A stretch of 64,000 nt of DNA from Streptomyces sp. NBC_01294 (GCF_035917235.1 NZ_CP108423.1:2359001-2423000); one strand, 5' to 3'; positions 1 to 11,063 are shown, numbered from the stretch's first letter. Numbers and translations: made by a program. Notes: generated by a model not told the origin, from the letters alone.

Positions 1-868
1 TCACGTCACCGGCGTACGCGACGACCCGCGCGGCCTCGTACACCTCGCGCAGCAGCGCGTCCGCGTCGAGGAGCCCGAGCTGCGCCGCGACCTGGTCCTG
101 TTCCTGGAGCGAGAGCCGGTCGGTGGCCCGGCCGGTCACCAGGTGCAGGGCGTCGCGCGCGTCCAAGAGCCGCCGCCGTGCCTCGGCGAGGCCCTCGCGC
201 GGGGCGTCGGCCAGCCAGGACGCGGCGACGGCCCGCAGCGCGGTGGCGTCCCGGAGCCCGCCGCGGGCCTCCTTGAGGTCGGGTTCGAGCAGGAAGCGGA
301 GCTCCCCGGCCCGCTCGGCCCGCTCACGGCACAGGGAGTGCAGCTGCGGGAGGCGTTTGGCCGCCTGGTTGCGCCAGTCGGCCAGTACGGAGGTCCGCAG
401 GCCGGCGAGGAGTCCGGCGTCGCCGGCGACGGTCCGGGCGTCCAGCAGCCCGAGGTGCACCTTGAGGTCCTCGGAGGCGGTCTTGCGGGCCTCGCCGGGG
501 GTCCGTACCGAGTGGTCGAGGGCCAGGCCGAGGTCCCAGACCGGGTACCAGACGCGGTCGGCCAGCGCGCTCAGCGCCCGCGGCTCCGCCTTGCCGTCGT
601 GCAGCAGCACCAGGTCGAGGTCGCTGCGCGGGGAGAGTTCGGCCCTCCCGTAGCCGCCGACGGCCACCAGGGTGGCGCCGCGGACGCCGGTCTCCCGTGC
701 GGCGGTCGTGAACAGGGCGTTCAGCCATTCGTCGGTCAGCCCGGCCAGGGCGGAACGCCGCGACGGCCCGGACCGCGACTCCTCCTGGAGGAGTCGCAGC
801 CGGGCCGCGGCGTATCCGCTGGGTCCCGAGTCGGCCGTGTGGTCCGCATTCTCTTCGACGCTCGTCAC
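1..868 (-). CDS. glnD: PII uridylyl/adenylyltransferase GlnD, N-terminal part (cut by window edge)
   Basis: This is the N-terminal 289 codons of the bifunctional enzyme that modifies the PII protein according to glutamine level. In Streptomyces it is known to adenylylate GlnK rather than uridylylate it. The nucleotidyltransferase signature GGYGR followed by SDLDL is visible about 75 residues in, and the reading continues off the left edge, where the HD and ACT regions are expected. I chose the GTG at 866-868 because GGGAG lies just upstream and the residues MTSVEENADHTA lead smoothly into the domain. It follows glnK by 17 bases on the same strand, as third gene of amtB-glnK-glnD. Identity is secure; the truncation is only the window boundary. 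Confidence 0.93.
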   Translation of the reverse strand, partial: MTSVEENADHTADSGPSGYAAARLRLLQEESRSGPSRRSALAGLTDEWLNALFTTAARETGVRGATLVAVGGYGRAELSPRSDLDLVLLHDGKAEPRALSALADRVWYPVWDLGLALDHSVRTPGEARKTASEDLKVHLGLLDARTVAGDAGLLAGLRTSVLADWRNQAAKRLPQLHSLCRERAERAGELRFLLEPDLKEARGGLRDATALRAVAASWLADAPREGLAEARRRLLDARDALHLVTGRATDRLSLQEQDQVAAQLGLLDADALLREVYEAARVVAYAGDV

Positions 869-885
869 CCGGGATCTCCCGTCAC

Positions 886-2564
<1,679 letters not shown>

Positions 2565-2751
2565 CGGCGTCTCCTCGTCGTCGGTACGTTCGCGTGCGGG
2601 CGATCGTGAAAACCTGAGCGGCGGCAATAAGAACTGGCCGGTTATTGGCCATGAGATTCGCGCAGGCCGGTTTCCGGCGGCGCCGCTGGGTGTTTCGTGC
2701 CCGTGACGAAGAGGTCGGGCGTGTTACGCGCCCATGAACGGGGTCGTACGC

Positions 2752-2830
2752 AAAAACCGGCCGCGGCAGTACCCGGATGTCCTGGCTGGGGGAGCCTGAT
2801 CGGGCTTCACGGGGTGACTGCCGCGGCCGG
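2752..2830 (-). terminator. Terminator of nsdA
   Basis: A perfect 14-base inverted repeat (CCGGCCGCGGCAGT at 2757-2770 with its complement at 2817-2830) encloses a 46-base loop that holds a smaller hairpin. Read on the minus strand the stem is followed by five T (2752-2756), as in an intrinsic terminator. It lies between the nsdA stop and the amtB promoter region. Confidence 0.7.
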
Positions 2831-2856
2831 GGCCTTGAGGGCGGCCGCGCGGGCCG

Positions 2857-4347
2857 TCAGACGGCCTCCGCGGCTTCGGGGAGCCGGGAGGCGAGGTGGT
2901 CGGTGAGCCGGACCACCTCGGCGACGTCGCCGTACTCACGGGCGGCGGCGTCGACGGTCTTGCGCAGCCGGGTGTTCACCCGTTCGGACCGCACCTTTCC
3001 CGCCACGTCGAGGGCCCGGTCGACGAGGACCGCGGCCTGCTCGGGCTCGCGCTGGAGCAGGTGCACGGTGGCCATGCCGATGAGGTTGAGGGCGTAGGAG
3101 CGCTGGTGCTCCTCGTCCTTCTCGAAGAGGTCCACGGCCCGCTCCATGACGGGTTCGGCGAGGGAGGCGTACATGGGGCTGCGCCCGGCGACGTAGGCCA
3201 GGTCCCGGTACGAGTGGGAGTTCTCGCCGTTCAGCTCGGCCTCGGAGAAGAAGCGGATCCAGTCGGGCTCGGGCTCGCCTCCGAAGCCGACGTCGCCGAA
3301 GGTGTCCTCGGCCATCCGCACGGCCCGCTTGCAGCGGCTGGGCTGGCCCATGTTGGCGTAGGCGCGGGCCTCCATCGCATACAGCATGGCCTGGGTGCGC
3401 GGGCCGGCGCAGTCGCGGCTGCCGTACTGGGCGAGGTGGATGAGTTCCAGGGCGTCCTCGGGACGGCCCAGGTGGATCATCTGGCGGCTCATGCTGGAGA
3501 GGATGTACGAGCCGAGCGGCTTGTCGCCGCCCTCCTTGGCGGCGTGCAGCGCGAGCACGAAGTACTTCTGCGCGGTGGGGTGCAGGCCGATGTCGTAGCT
3601 CATCCAGCCGGCCAGCTCGGCCAGTTCCGCGGCGACCTTGAAGAGCCGCTTCATGACCGGGGCCGGGTGGTTCTCCTGGAGCAGGTCGGTGACCTCGTGG
3701 AGCTGGCCCACGACGGCCTTGCGGCGCAGTCCGCCCCCGCACTGGGCGTCCCACTGGCGGAACATGACGGTGGTGGCGTCGAGGAGCCCGAGTTCCGGTT
3801 CGGAGAGCCGGGGCGGGCGGTGGCCGCCGAGGGCCCCCGTCGGCCCCGCCTCCCGCGGTCCCGGATCGGCGGCCGGGACCGGGACGAGCCAGCGCTGCAT
3901 GGGCTCGATGAGGGCGGGGCCGGCGGAGAGGGCGAGCGAGGTCCCGAGGAAGCCGCGGCGGGCCAGCATCAGGTCGCTGCGGGAGAACTCGCCGAGCAGT
4001 TCGGCGGTCTGCGGGCCGGCCCAGGGCAGGTCGACCCCGGAGACGGAGGGCGTCTGGTGGGCCGTGCGCAGGCCGAGCTGCTCGATGGCGACGACGGAGC
4101 CGAAGCGCTCGGAGAACAGCTCGGACAGGATGCGCGGGACGGGCTCGCGGGGCTGTTCGCCGTCGAGCCAGCGGCGCACCCGGGAGGTGTCGGTGCTGAT
4201 GTGGTGGGCGCCCAGCTGGCGGGCCCGGCGGTTGACCTGACGTGCGAGTTCACCCTTGGACCATCCGCTGCGGACGAACCACGAGGTCAGCTGGTCGTTG
4301 CGCGCAGCAGCGTCCTCGATCGTTCCGCTTGCGCCGTTGCCGCTCAC
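2857..4347 (-). CDS. nsdA: NsdA-type regulatory protein with TPR-like repeats
   Basis: This is a 496-residue cytoplasmic protein. Position next to amtB and overall character match NsdA, a Streptomyces protein known as a negative regulator of sporulation and antibiotic production. The N-terminal 80 residues (SWFVRSGWSKGELARQVNRRAR) resemble a helix-turn-helix segment of the kind used by XRE-like Streptomyces regulators. Residues about 200-470 are helical and TPR-like. The start is the GTG at 4345-4347. It is divergent from the primase-like gene across a 422-base spacer and ends at a strong terminator. The molecular mechanism is not visible from sequence. Confidence 0.82.
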   Translation of the reverse strand: MSGNGASGTIEDAAARNDQLTSWFVRSGWSKGELARQVNRRARQLGAHHISTDTSRVRRWLDGEQPREPVPRILSELFSERFGSVVAIEQLGLRTAHQTPSVSGVDLPWAGPQTAELLGEFSRSDLMLARRGFLGTSLALSAGPALIEPMQRWLVPVPAADPGPREAGPTGALGGHRPPRLSEPELGLLDATTVMFRQWDAQCGGGLRRKAVVGQLHEVTDLLQENHPAPVMKRLFKVAAELAELAGWMSYDIGLHPTAQKYFVLALHAAKEGGDKPLGSYILSSMSRQMIHLGRPEDALELIHLAQYGSRDCAGPRTQAMLYAMEARAYANMGQPSRCKRAVRMAEDTFGDVGFGGEPEPDWIRFFSEAELNGENSHSYRDLAYVAGRSPMYASLAEPVMERAVDLFEKDEEHQRSYALNLIGMATVHLLQREPEQAAVLVDRALDVAGKVRSERVNTRLRKTVDAAAREYGDVAEVVRLTDHLASRLPEAAEAV

Positions 4348-4769
4348 TGGAACGCCCCCATCCGCTCAGCCTCTTCCTCACGAAACCCTGGCGGGGGCGC
4401 CGAGCGCCGCCACGGACCTTCACAGGTCCTTCACGCATTGCCTCCGGCATACCCACGGATGGGCCCGCCTTCGGGTTCGTGCACCGAAAGTAATCCTACG
4501 ATCACCCCTGCGGCGAGGCCGATTCCAGAAACGCCACCATTCGCCACCCCTTCGAATGAACTCGCCACCCGCCAGGCGCGATTCACTTGACACCAAGGTG
4601 AAAGCGGATCGGTTGGACTGGAGTGCGCTCGGGGCGCGCGCGGCGAGGAGTGCGCCGGGCCGCATCGGCCGGCACCCCGCGGCGGAGCGCCCGCAGGAGA
4701 TCCCGCCGACGTCGCCGCCACCGGCGTCGTAACCACCGGCGCGTCCGACCCGTTGGAGGGGGCATGGGC
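4348..4769. other. Divergent intergenic region nsdA / primase-like gene
   Basis: This 422-base spacer has no convincing gene. It holds several copies of CGCCACC between 4540 and 4575 and an imperfect palindrome at 4582-4602 (TTCACTTG, four bases, CAAGGTGAA), which could be an operator. It must contain promoters for both flanking genes, but I cannot place -10/-35 boxes with confidence. Confidence 0.5.
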
Positions 4770-5438
4770 ATGGGCTTCACGATCGGCGGCAGCCGCGGCA
4801 CCAGGGAGTTCCGTTCCGGCACCCGGCGCCGCGGCCGGACCTCGGAGTGCACGGCGGTGGCGGAGTACACCGGACTGTGGGGCTGGGACGTGGTCCCCGG
4901 CGCCCGCGCCGCGGCGCCCGCCCGCGACTGCTCCTGCGGGGACGCGCAGTGCGCCGCACCCGGGGCGCACCCCCTGGCCTTCGCCCCCACCGTCCCGGCC
5001 GGCGCCACCCTGGACGAGGTCACCGAGGCCTGGGGTGCGTACCCGGGCGCCGCGGTGCTGCTCCCCGTGGGCCGCGCCTTCGACGTCATCGAGGTCTCCG
5101 AGGAGGCCGGGCGGCGCGCGCTGGTGCGACTCGAACGGATGGGCCTGCCGCTGGGCCCGGTCATCGTGACCGCGGACGGACGGGCGCAGTTCTTCGTGGC
5201 CCCGGGCGCGGCGGCCGAACTGCCACAGCTGCTGTACCGGATGGGCTGGGACGACGCCGACCTCGACCTGCGGGCCCTGGGCCGGGGGGCCTACGTGACG
5301 GCCCCGCCCTCCGACCGGGCCGGGCTCGGCCAGGTCGGCTGGCTGCGGCCGCCCGCGCTCGACTCCGCCGGGGGCCCGCCGCAGGCCCGGCTGCTGCTGG
5401 GCACCCTCGCCTACATCTGCCACCGCTTCCGCCGGTAG
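4770..5438 (+). CDS. Short primase/polymerase-like (Prim-Pol N-terminal) protein
   Basis: This 222-residue protein resembles the stand-alone bifunctional DNA primase/polymerase N-terminal domain proteins common in Streptomyces. The segment with CSCGDAQCAAPGAHP looks like the conserved Cys/His-containing part after the first helix. In active Prim-Pol domains an acidic pair sits in a VLDVD-like strand; here that strand reads FDVIEVSEEAG, so catalytic competence is doubtful. Two ATGs, at 4764 and 4770, are possible; GGAGG at 4755-4759 is spaced 10 bases from the second and 4 from the first, so I chose the second. It is convergent with ftsY through a shared terminator. The role is unknown. Confidence 0.75.
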   Translation: MGFTIGGSRGTREFRSGTRRRGRTSECTAVAEYTGLWGWDVVPGARAAAPARDCSCGDAQCAAPGAHPLAFAPTVPAGATLDEVTEAWGAYPGAAVLLPVGRAFDVIEVSEEAGRRALVRLERMGLPLGPVIVTADGRAQFFVAPGAAAELPQLLYRMGWDDADLDLRALGRGAYVTAPPSDRAGLGQVGWLRPPALDSAGGPPQARLLLGTLAYICHRFRR

Positions 5439-5457
5439 CCGCCGGCAGCCGCCCGTA

Positions 5458-5505
5458 CACACCGGTGCCCCCGCGCTCCGAACGGAACGCGGGGGCACTG
5501 GTGTG
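5458..5505. terminator. Bidirectional terminator between primase-like gene and ftsY
   Basis: An 18-base inverted repeat with one G-T wobble (5458-5475 against 5488-5505) continues into a small TCCG/CGGA hairpin in the loop. It sits between two convergent stop codons. Confidence 0.75.
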
Positions 5506-5528
5506 CGCGGGGGCGGGGCCCGGTCGCG

Positions 5529-6749
5529 CTAGTCGCCGATCAGGGCGTCGACGAACGCCTCCGGCTCGAAGGGGGCCAGGTCGTCCGGACCCTCGCCGAG
5601 GCCGACGAGCTTGACCGGGACGCCCAGCTCGCGCTGGACGGCGACGACGATGCCGCCCTTGGCCGTGCCGTCGAGCTTGGTGAGCACGATGCCGGTGATG
5701 TCCACGACCTCGGCGAAGACGCGGGCCTGGGTCAGGCCGTTCTGCCCGGTGGTGGCGTCCAGGACCAGCAGGATCTCGTCCAGCGGTCCGTGCTTCTCCA
5801 CGACGCGCTTGACCTTGCCGAGCTCGTCCATGAGGCCGGTCTTCGTGTGCAGGCGGCCGGCGGTGTCGATGAGCACCACGTCGGCGCCCTCGGCGATGCC
5901 CTCCTTGACCGCGTCGTAGGCGATCGAGGCGGGGTCGCCGCCCTCGGGGCCGCGCACGGTGCGGGCGCCCACGCGCTCGCCCCAGGTCTGGAGCTGGTCG
6001 GCGGCCGCGGCGCGGAAGGTGTCGGCCGCGCCGAGGACCACGCTGCGGCCGTCGGCGACGAGCACGCGGGCGAGCTTGCCGGTGGTGGTGGTCTTCCCGG
6101 TGCCGTTGACACCGACGACCATGATCACGCCGGGGGTGTCCTCGCCGCTCTCCGTCTTCACGGTGCGGTCGAAATCGGTGCCGATGAGGGTCAGCAGCTC
6201 CTCCTTCAGCAGGGTGCGCAGGTCCGCCGGGGTGCGCGTGCCGAGCACCTTGACCCGCTCGCGGAGCCGCTCGACGAGCTCCTGGGTGGGCACGACACCG
6301 ACGTCGGCGATGAGGAGGGTCTCCTCGATCTCCTCCCAAGTGTCCTCGTCGAGGTGCTCTCGGGAGAGCAGCGTGAGCAGCCCCTTGCCGAGGGAGTTCT
6401 GCGACCGGGCGAGGCGGGCGCGCAGCCGGACCAGGCGGCCGGCGGTGGGCTCGGGCACCTCGATCGCGGGCGCGGCCGGGGCCTCCGGCTCCGCGACGGG
6501 GGCCTCGACGGGGGCCTCGACCGGAGCCGTCGCCTCCGGGAGCACGACCTCCTCGATCGTGCGGCGCGGCTCTTCCGCCGTCTCTACGGCGTCCTCCCCC
6601 ACCTGCGGTTCGGCAGGCGGGGCAGTGATGGTCGGCGTGCTCGGCGGCGTGGGCGGCAGCTGCTTCTTCTTGCGGCTGCTGACCACGAGTCCGCTGATCG
6701 CGCCGACCGCGACCAGGGCGATGACTACAGCAAGGATGAGGATGTCCAT
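5529..6749 (-). CDS. ftsY: Signal recognition particle receptor FtsY
   Basis: This is a 406-residue SRP receptor GTPase that docks ribosome-nascent chain complexes at the membrane. Residues about 2-22 form a hydrophobic anchor, followed by RKKK and an acidic Pro/Glu/Ala linker (the A domain, about 35-105). The NG domain carries G1 (GVNGTGKTTTTGK), the DTFRAAAADQL insertion-box motif, G3 (DTAGRLHT) and G4 (TKLDGTAKGG). The ATG at 6747-6749 is the first residue before the anchor. A much longer open frame extends upstream but is antisense to the permease and is not real. An N-terminal membrane anchor is usual for actinobacterial FtsY. Confidence 0.96.
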   Translation of the reverse strand: MDILILAVVIALVAVGAISGLVVSSRKKKQLPPTPPSTPTITAPPAEPQVGEDAVETAEEPRRTIEEVVLPEATAPVEAPVEAPVAEPEAPAAPAIEVPEPTAGRLVRLRARLARSQNSLGKGLLTLLSREHLDEDTWEEIEETLLIADVGVVPTQELVERLRERVKVLGTRTPADLRTLLKEELLTLIGTDFDRTVKTESGEDTPGVIMVVGVNGTGKTTTTGKLARVLVADGRSVVLGAADTFRAAAADQLQTWGERVGARTVRGPEGGDPASIAYDAVKEGIAEGADVVLIDTAGRLHTKTGLMDELGKVKRVVEKHGPLDEILLVLDATTGQNGLTQARVFAEVVDITGIVLTKLDGTAKGGIVVAVQRELGVPVKLVGLGEGPDDLAPFEPEAFVDALIGD

Positions 6750-6893
6750 AACCTCACCAGTATCGGACACGGGCGCCCCAGAGCTCGGACCTTGGACGTT
6801 CCGACCAGGACGTAAGCCTCCGTTTATGGTTTTAGCGGCAAATCTACGATGATGGGCGACTTCCCCTCGTACCCCTCCCCACGGAGCCTTCGC

Positions 6894-8354
6894 ATGCCTG
6901 CCGAGACCGCCGCCGGCGGAAACGAAACCGCGATCGAGACCCGCGGCCTGGAACCCGTCCCCGACGGCGAGCGCGGCGGCCGGGTCCGCGATCTCGTGCC
7001 GACCTGGGTCGCCGCCAACATCAGCGTGCTGCTGCTGACCATGGGCGCGGGGCTGGTCATCTTCAACCGGCTCAACATCTGGCAGGTGCTCGTCGTCGCC
7101 GTCGCCGCGCCGGTCGTCTCGTACGGGATCGTCGGGCTGATATCCATCGCGGGCAAGCGCGGCGGCGCCCCCGGCATGGCCCTGTCGCGGGCCGTGTTCG
7201 GGCAGCGCGGCAACCTCTTCCCCGGGTCCCTGATCTGGGTGGCCCGGTGGGGCTGGGAGACCATCAACGCGGTCAGCGGCGCCTACGCCGTGCTGACCGT
7301 GCTCGACCTGCTGTTCGGCGTCGAGAGCAGCACCCCGCTGATCGTCGTCACCCTGCTGTTCTTCGTGGGCTGCACCTTCGCGGTCTCGGGCCTCGGCATC
7401 AAGGCCCTGCGGGTCTGCTCCACCTGGTCGACGTACCTCTTCGGCGCCTTCAGCGTGCTCGTCCTCGGCTACCTGGTCGTCACCACCGACTGGGCCGCCG
7501 TCTTCGGCAAGCCGGCCGGCTCCACCGCGATGATGATCGCGGGCATCGGCACCATCGCGGCCGGCGGCATCAGCTGGGTGCCCTCCGGCCCCGACTTCAC
7601 CCGCTACCTGCCGCGCACCGCCTCCTCCAAAGGGCTGGTCGGCGCGACGATCGGCGGCGCCGGCGTGGTCGTGCTCCCGATGGTGCTGATGGGCGCGGTC
7701 ATGGCCGTCGGCACGCCGGACCTGGCCACCGCCCAGGACCCGGTCTCCTTCATCGGCAAGCTGCTCCCGACCTGGATCGCGGTCCCGTACCTGCTCGTCG
7801 CGCTCGTCGGCATGCTGCTGATCAACTCGATGTCCATGTACTCGGCCGGCTTCACCGCGCAGACCCTGGGCATCAAGGTCCCGCGCACCTGGGCGGTCAG
7901 CGTCAACGCGGTCATCAGCCTGGTCTTCGGCTTCCTGCTGATGGTGGTCGCGACCAGCTTCTTCGGCTCGTTCATCTCCTTCCTGACCCTGCTGGCCGTG
8001 GCCTTCTCCGCGTGGATCGGCGTGTTCGGCGTGGACATGCTGCGCCGCCGGACCTACGACGGCCCCGCGCTGCTGGACACCACGCGGACCAGCGCCTACT
8101 GGTACAGGGGCGGTTTCGCCTGGCAGGCGATGACGGCGTGGGCCCTCGCGCTGGTCGTGGGGCTGCTCTTCACCAAGGTGGACTGGTTCAGCGGACCGCT
8201 CGCCACCACCTGGATCGGGGAGAACGGCCTCGGCTGGGTGGCCGGCATCGTCACCTCGGGCGTGCTGTACGCCGTCCTGCCGCGCACGGCACCGGTGGAG
8301 CCGGACCCGGCCGCGGCGCAGGAGCCCGCGCTCGCCGGATCCCTGTCCAACTGA
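6894..8354 (+). CDS. NCS1-family purine-cytosine permease
   Basis: This is a 486-residue integral membrane protein with about twelve hydrophobic segments, of the nucleobase:cation symporter-1 family (CodB/FcyB type). The conserved GAGLVIFNRLN and WVPSGPDFTRYLPR segments support this. The likely substrate is cytosine, a purine or a related hydantoin; sequence alone does not decide. I prefer the ATG at 6894, which has GGAG seven bases upstream, over the ATGs at 6849 and 6852, which have none. It is divergent from ftsY. No nucleobase-degrading enzyme lies beside it. Confidence 0.88.
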   Translation: MPAETAAGGNETAIETRGLEPVPDGERGGRVRDLVPTWVAANISVLLLTMGAGLVIFNRLNIWQVLVVAVAAPVVSYGIVGLISIAGKRGGAPGMALSRAVFGQRGNLFPGSLIWVARWGWETINAVSGAYAVLTVLDLLFGVESSTPLIVVTLLFFVGCTFAVSGLGIKALRVCSTWSTYLFGAFSVLVLGYLVVTTDWAAVFGKPAGSTAMMIAGIGTIAAGGISWVPSGPDFTRYLPRTASSKGLVGATIGGAGVVVLPMVLMGAVMAVGTPDLATAQDPVSFIGKLLPTWIAVPYLLVALVGMLLINSMSMYSAGFTAQTLGIKVPRTWAVSVNAVISLVFGFLLMVVATSFFGSFISFLTLLAVAFSAWIGVFGVDMLRRRTYDGPALLDTTRTSAYWYRGGFAWQAMTAWALALVVGLLFTKVDWFSGPLATTWIGENGLGWVAGIVTSGVLYAVLPRTAPVEPDPAAAQEPALAGSLSN

Positions 8355-8417
8355 CGCCACGTCAGCTAACGTCCCCCTTCGCCCGCCCACCCACATCCGG
8401 CGAAGGGGGACTTCTCC

Positions 8418-9404
8418 ATGCCCATCACCGTGGCCCGGTTCAATCTCGTCGACCCGAACGGCACCCCCGAGTCCCTCTCCGCCCGCTACAAGGCGGCGCT
8501 GGAGATGGCCCGGTACGCGGACGACCGCGGGATCGACACCATCCAGACCGAGGAGCACCACGGCACCGACAACAACTGGCTGCCCTCCCCCTTCACCTTC
8601 GCCGGCGCGGTCTTCGGCGCCACCCGCCGGATCGCCGTCACCGTCTCGGCGATCATCGGTCCGCTGTACGACCCGCTGAAGGTGGCCGAGGACATCGCCG
8701 TCCTGGACCTGCTGAGCGGCGGGCGCCTGGTCACCGTGGCGGGCATCGGCTACCGCCCGGCGGAGTACGAGCAGCACGGCGTGGAGTGGGGGCGGCGCGG
8801 CCGGCTCCAGGACGAGCTGCTGGAGACCCTGCTGAAGGCGTGGACCGGCGAGCCCTTCGCGTTCCGCGGCCGCACGGTGCGGGTCACCCCGACGCCGTTC
8901 ACCCGGCCGCACCCGCTGCTCCTGGTGGGCGGCAGCTCCGAGGCGGCGGCCCGGCGCGCGGCCCGGCTGGGGCTGCCCTTCTTCCCGAGCGCGCACCTGC
9001 CGGAGCTGGAGGCGTACTACACCGCGCGACTGGCGGAGTACGGCACGGAGGGCTTCTGCATGATGCCGGCGGCCGAGACCCCGCTGCTGCACATCGCGGA
9101 GGACCCGGACCGGGTGTGGGCGGAGCACGGCGAGCGCTTCCTGCACGAGGCGGGCATGTACGCGTCCTGGCAGTCCAAGGACATCCGCAGCGCCGTACGG
9201 TCGAACGCGCGCTCGGTGGCCCAGCTGCGCGCGGAGGGCGTGTACCGGATCCTCACCCCGGACGAGGCCGTCGCGTACGGCCGGGGCGCGGGCGAGGCGG
9301 GGAACCTGGTCCTGCACCCGCTGTGCGGCGGGATGCCGCTGGACGAGGGCTGGCGCAGCCTGCACCTGCTGTGCGAACAGGTACTGCCCCGGCTCAAGGA
9401 CTGA
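8418..9404 (+). CDS. LLM-class (luciferase-like) flavin-dependent oxidoreductase
   Basis: This 328-residue protein has the TIM-barrel pattern of the bacterial luciferase-like superfamily. Seen features are TEEHHG near residue 50, the segment LDLLSGGRLVTVAGIGY near residue 100, and LLVGGSSEAAARRAARLG near residue 170. Such enzymes use FMN or F420; the cofactor cannot be told from sequence here. An AAGGGGG ribosome-binding site lies at 8403-8409. It follows the permease by 63 bases on the same strand and may share its transcript. Its stop codon is embedded in a terminator stem. Confidence 0.88.
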   Translation: MPITVARFNLVDPNGTPESLSARYKAALEMARYADDRGIDTIQTEEHHGTDNNWLPSPFTFAGAVFGATRRIAVTVSAIIGPLYDPLKVAEDIAVLDLLSGGRLVTVAGIGYRPAEYEQHGVEWGRRGRLQDELLETLLKAWTGEPFAFRGRTVRVTPTPFTRPHPLLLVGGSSEAAARRAARLGLPFFPSAHLPELEAYYTARLAEYGTEGFCMMPAAETPLLHIAEDPDRVWAEHGERFLHEAGMYASWQSKDIRSAVRSNARSVAQLRAEGVYRILTPDEAVAYGRGAGEAGNLVLHPLCGGMPLDEGWRSLHLLCEQVLPRLKD

Positions 9405-9416
9405 GCCGGGGCAGTA
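9382..9416. terminator. Bidirectional terminator overlapping the oxidoreductase stop codon
   Basis: A perfect 15-base inverted repeat (9382-9396 against 9402-9416) with a five-base loop includes the TGA at 9402-9404. It separates the plus-strand oxidoreductase from the convergent glcP. Confidence 0.8.
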
Positions 9417-9445
9417 TCGAGGAGAGGGGTGGTGGCGGGGGATGA

Positions 9446-10879
9446 TTACCCCATCTCCTCCAGCGCCTTGCCCTTGGTCTCCGGCACCCACTTGAGGATG
9501 AACGGGATCGAGAGCAGGGCGAAGAACGTGTAGATCACGTACGCGCCGGACAGGTTCCAGTCCGAGAGCGTCGGGAACGTGACGGTGACGACCCAGTTGG
9601 CGACCCACTGGGCCGCGGCGGCGACGCCGAGCGCCGCGGCCCGGATGCGGTTCGGGAACATCTCGCCGAGCAGCACCCAGACCACCACGCCCCAGGACAG
9701 GGCGAAGAAGAGCACGAAGGAGTGCGCGGCGATCAGTGCGACCGTGCCCTGGACCTCGGGGATGGAGATCTCGCCGGCGACCTCGGACTTGTAGGAGAAG
9801 GCCCACGCGCAGAGGCCGAGCGAGACGGCCATGCCGGCCGAGCCGATGAGGGCGAGCGGCTTGCGGCCGACCCGGTCGACGAAGATCATCGCGATCACCG
9901 TGCCGACGATGTTGATGATCGACGTGGTGAAGGAGTAGAGGAACGAGCTGCTCGGGTCGATGCCGACGGACTGCCACAGCGAGGAGCTGTAGTAGAAGAT
10001 CACGTTGATGCCGACGAGCTGCTGGAAGACGGAGAGGCCGATGCCGACCCAGACGATGGGCAGCAGGCCGAAGCGGCCGCCGAGCAGGTCCTTGAAGGTG
10101 GACTTGTGCTCGGAGTGCATCGCCAGCTCGATCTCGTGGACGCGGCCGTCCAGATCGACCTTCGAGCCCTCGACCTCGCTCAGCACCTTCCTGGCCTCGT
10201 CGTTACGGCCGACGGAGATCAGGAAGCGGGGGGACTCCGGGATGACGAAGGACATCAGGCCGTAGAGCACGGCCGGGACGACCATGACGCCCAGCATCCA
10301 CTGCCAGGCCTCCAGGCCGCCGATCTCGCCGCGCTGGTCGCCGTCGGCGAGGTTCAGGATGGCCCAGTTGACCAGCTGGGAGACGGCGATGCCGATGACG
10401 ATGGCGGCCTGCTGGAAGGAGGCGAGCCGGCCGCGGTAGGCGGGCGGGGAGACCTCGGCGATGTAGGCGGGGCCGATGACGGAGGCCATGCCGATGCCGA
10501 AGCCGCCGATGACCCGCCACATGGCCAGGTCCCAGAGGGCGAACGGGAGGGCCGAGCCGATGGCGCTCGCCGTGAAGAGAACGGCCGCGATCTGCATGCA
10601 GCGGATTCGGCCGATCCGGTCGGCGAGGCGGCCCGCGGTGGCGGCACCGAACGCGCAGCCGATCAGCGCGGCGGCGATCACCTGGGCGAGCACCTCCGAA
10701 CCGACGTCGAACCGTTCGCGGATCGCGACGACGGCGCCGTTGATGACGGAGCTGTCGTACCCGAAGAGGAAACCGCCCATGGCCGCGGCCGCGGCGATGA
10801 AGATGACGTGGCCGAGGTGGTCGGGCCGCGGCGAGGATCCGCCTCCCGGCGCCGGGGTCTGCGCAGTGCTGCTGGTCAA
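9446..10879 (-). CDS. glcP: Sugar-porter MFS glucose permease GlcP
   Basis: This is a 477-residue major-facilitator sugar/proton symporter with twelve membrane segments. Family signatures are present in order: GRLADRIGR between TM2 and TM3, the GPAYIAEVSP and YRGRLASFQQ segments, PESPRFL before the central loop, QQLVGINVIFYYS in TM7, DRVGRKP, and VPETKG near the end. GlcP is the main glucose importer known in Streptomyces. The TTG at 10877-10879 (MTSSTAQ) has GGAG at a suitable distance; an upstream GTG would add 21 residues with no ribosome-binding site. A promoter should lie in 10,880-11,063. Confidence 0.9.
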   Translation of the reverse strand: MTSSTAQTPAPGGGSSPRPDHLGHVIFIAAAAAMGGFLFGYDSSVINGAVVAIRERFDVGSEVLAQVIAAALIGCAFGAATAGRLADRIGRIRCMQIAAVLFTASAIGSALPFALWDLAMWRVIGGFGIGMASVIGPAYIAEVSPPAYRGRLASFQQAAIVIGIAVSQLVNWAILNLADGDQRGEIGGLEAWQWMLGVMVVPAVLYGLMSFVIPESPRFLISVGRNDEARKVLSEVEGSKVDLDGRVHEIELAMHSEHKSTFKDLLGGRFGLLPIVWVGIGLSVFQQLVGINVIFYYSSSLWQSVGIDPSSSFLYSFTTSIINIVGTVIAMIFVDRVGRKPLALIGSAGMAVSLGLCAWAFSYKSEVAGEISIPEVQGTVALIAAHSFVLFFALSWGVVVWVLLGEMFPNRIRAAALGVAAAAQWVANWVVTVTFPTLSDWNLSGAYVIYTFFALLSIPFILKWVPETKGKALEEMG

Positions 10880-11063
10880 GGTGTGCTCCGTGGGGGATTC
10901 GTCCGTCCTCACAGTGGCGCACAGTTCAAGATCGGGCACCACCTGAAGGCGGGGGGACAGCGGAGCGAGCCTATTCGTTCATTTCCTGAAGTCAAGACTG
11001 GATGCAAAGTGCGCAAGGCCAGGGAAGCGCCGGTTTTGAATTCACTTATTGAAGTGATAGGGG

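Noticed and set aside
2565..2751. GlnR binding box upstream of amtB
   Set aside because: The region has some GTTAT and GAAAA elements, but the spacing and sequence do not fit the two-half-site GlnR pattern well enough to call.
6750..9977. Very long minus-strand frame running into ftsY
   Set aside because: The part upstream of 6749 is antisense to the permease, oxidoreductase and part of glcP; only the ftsY portion has protein character and a membrane anchor start.
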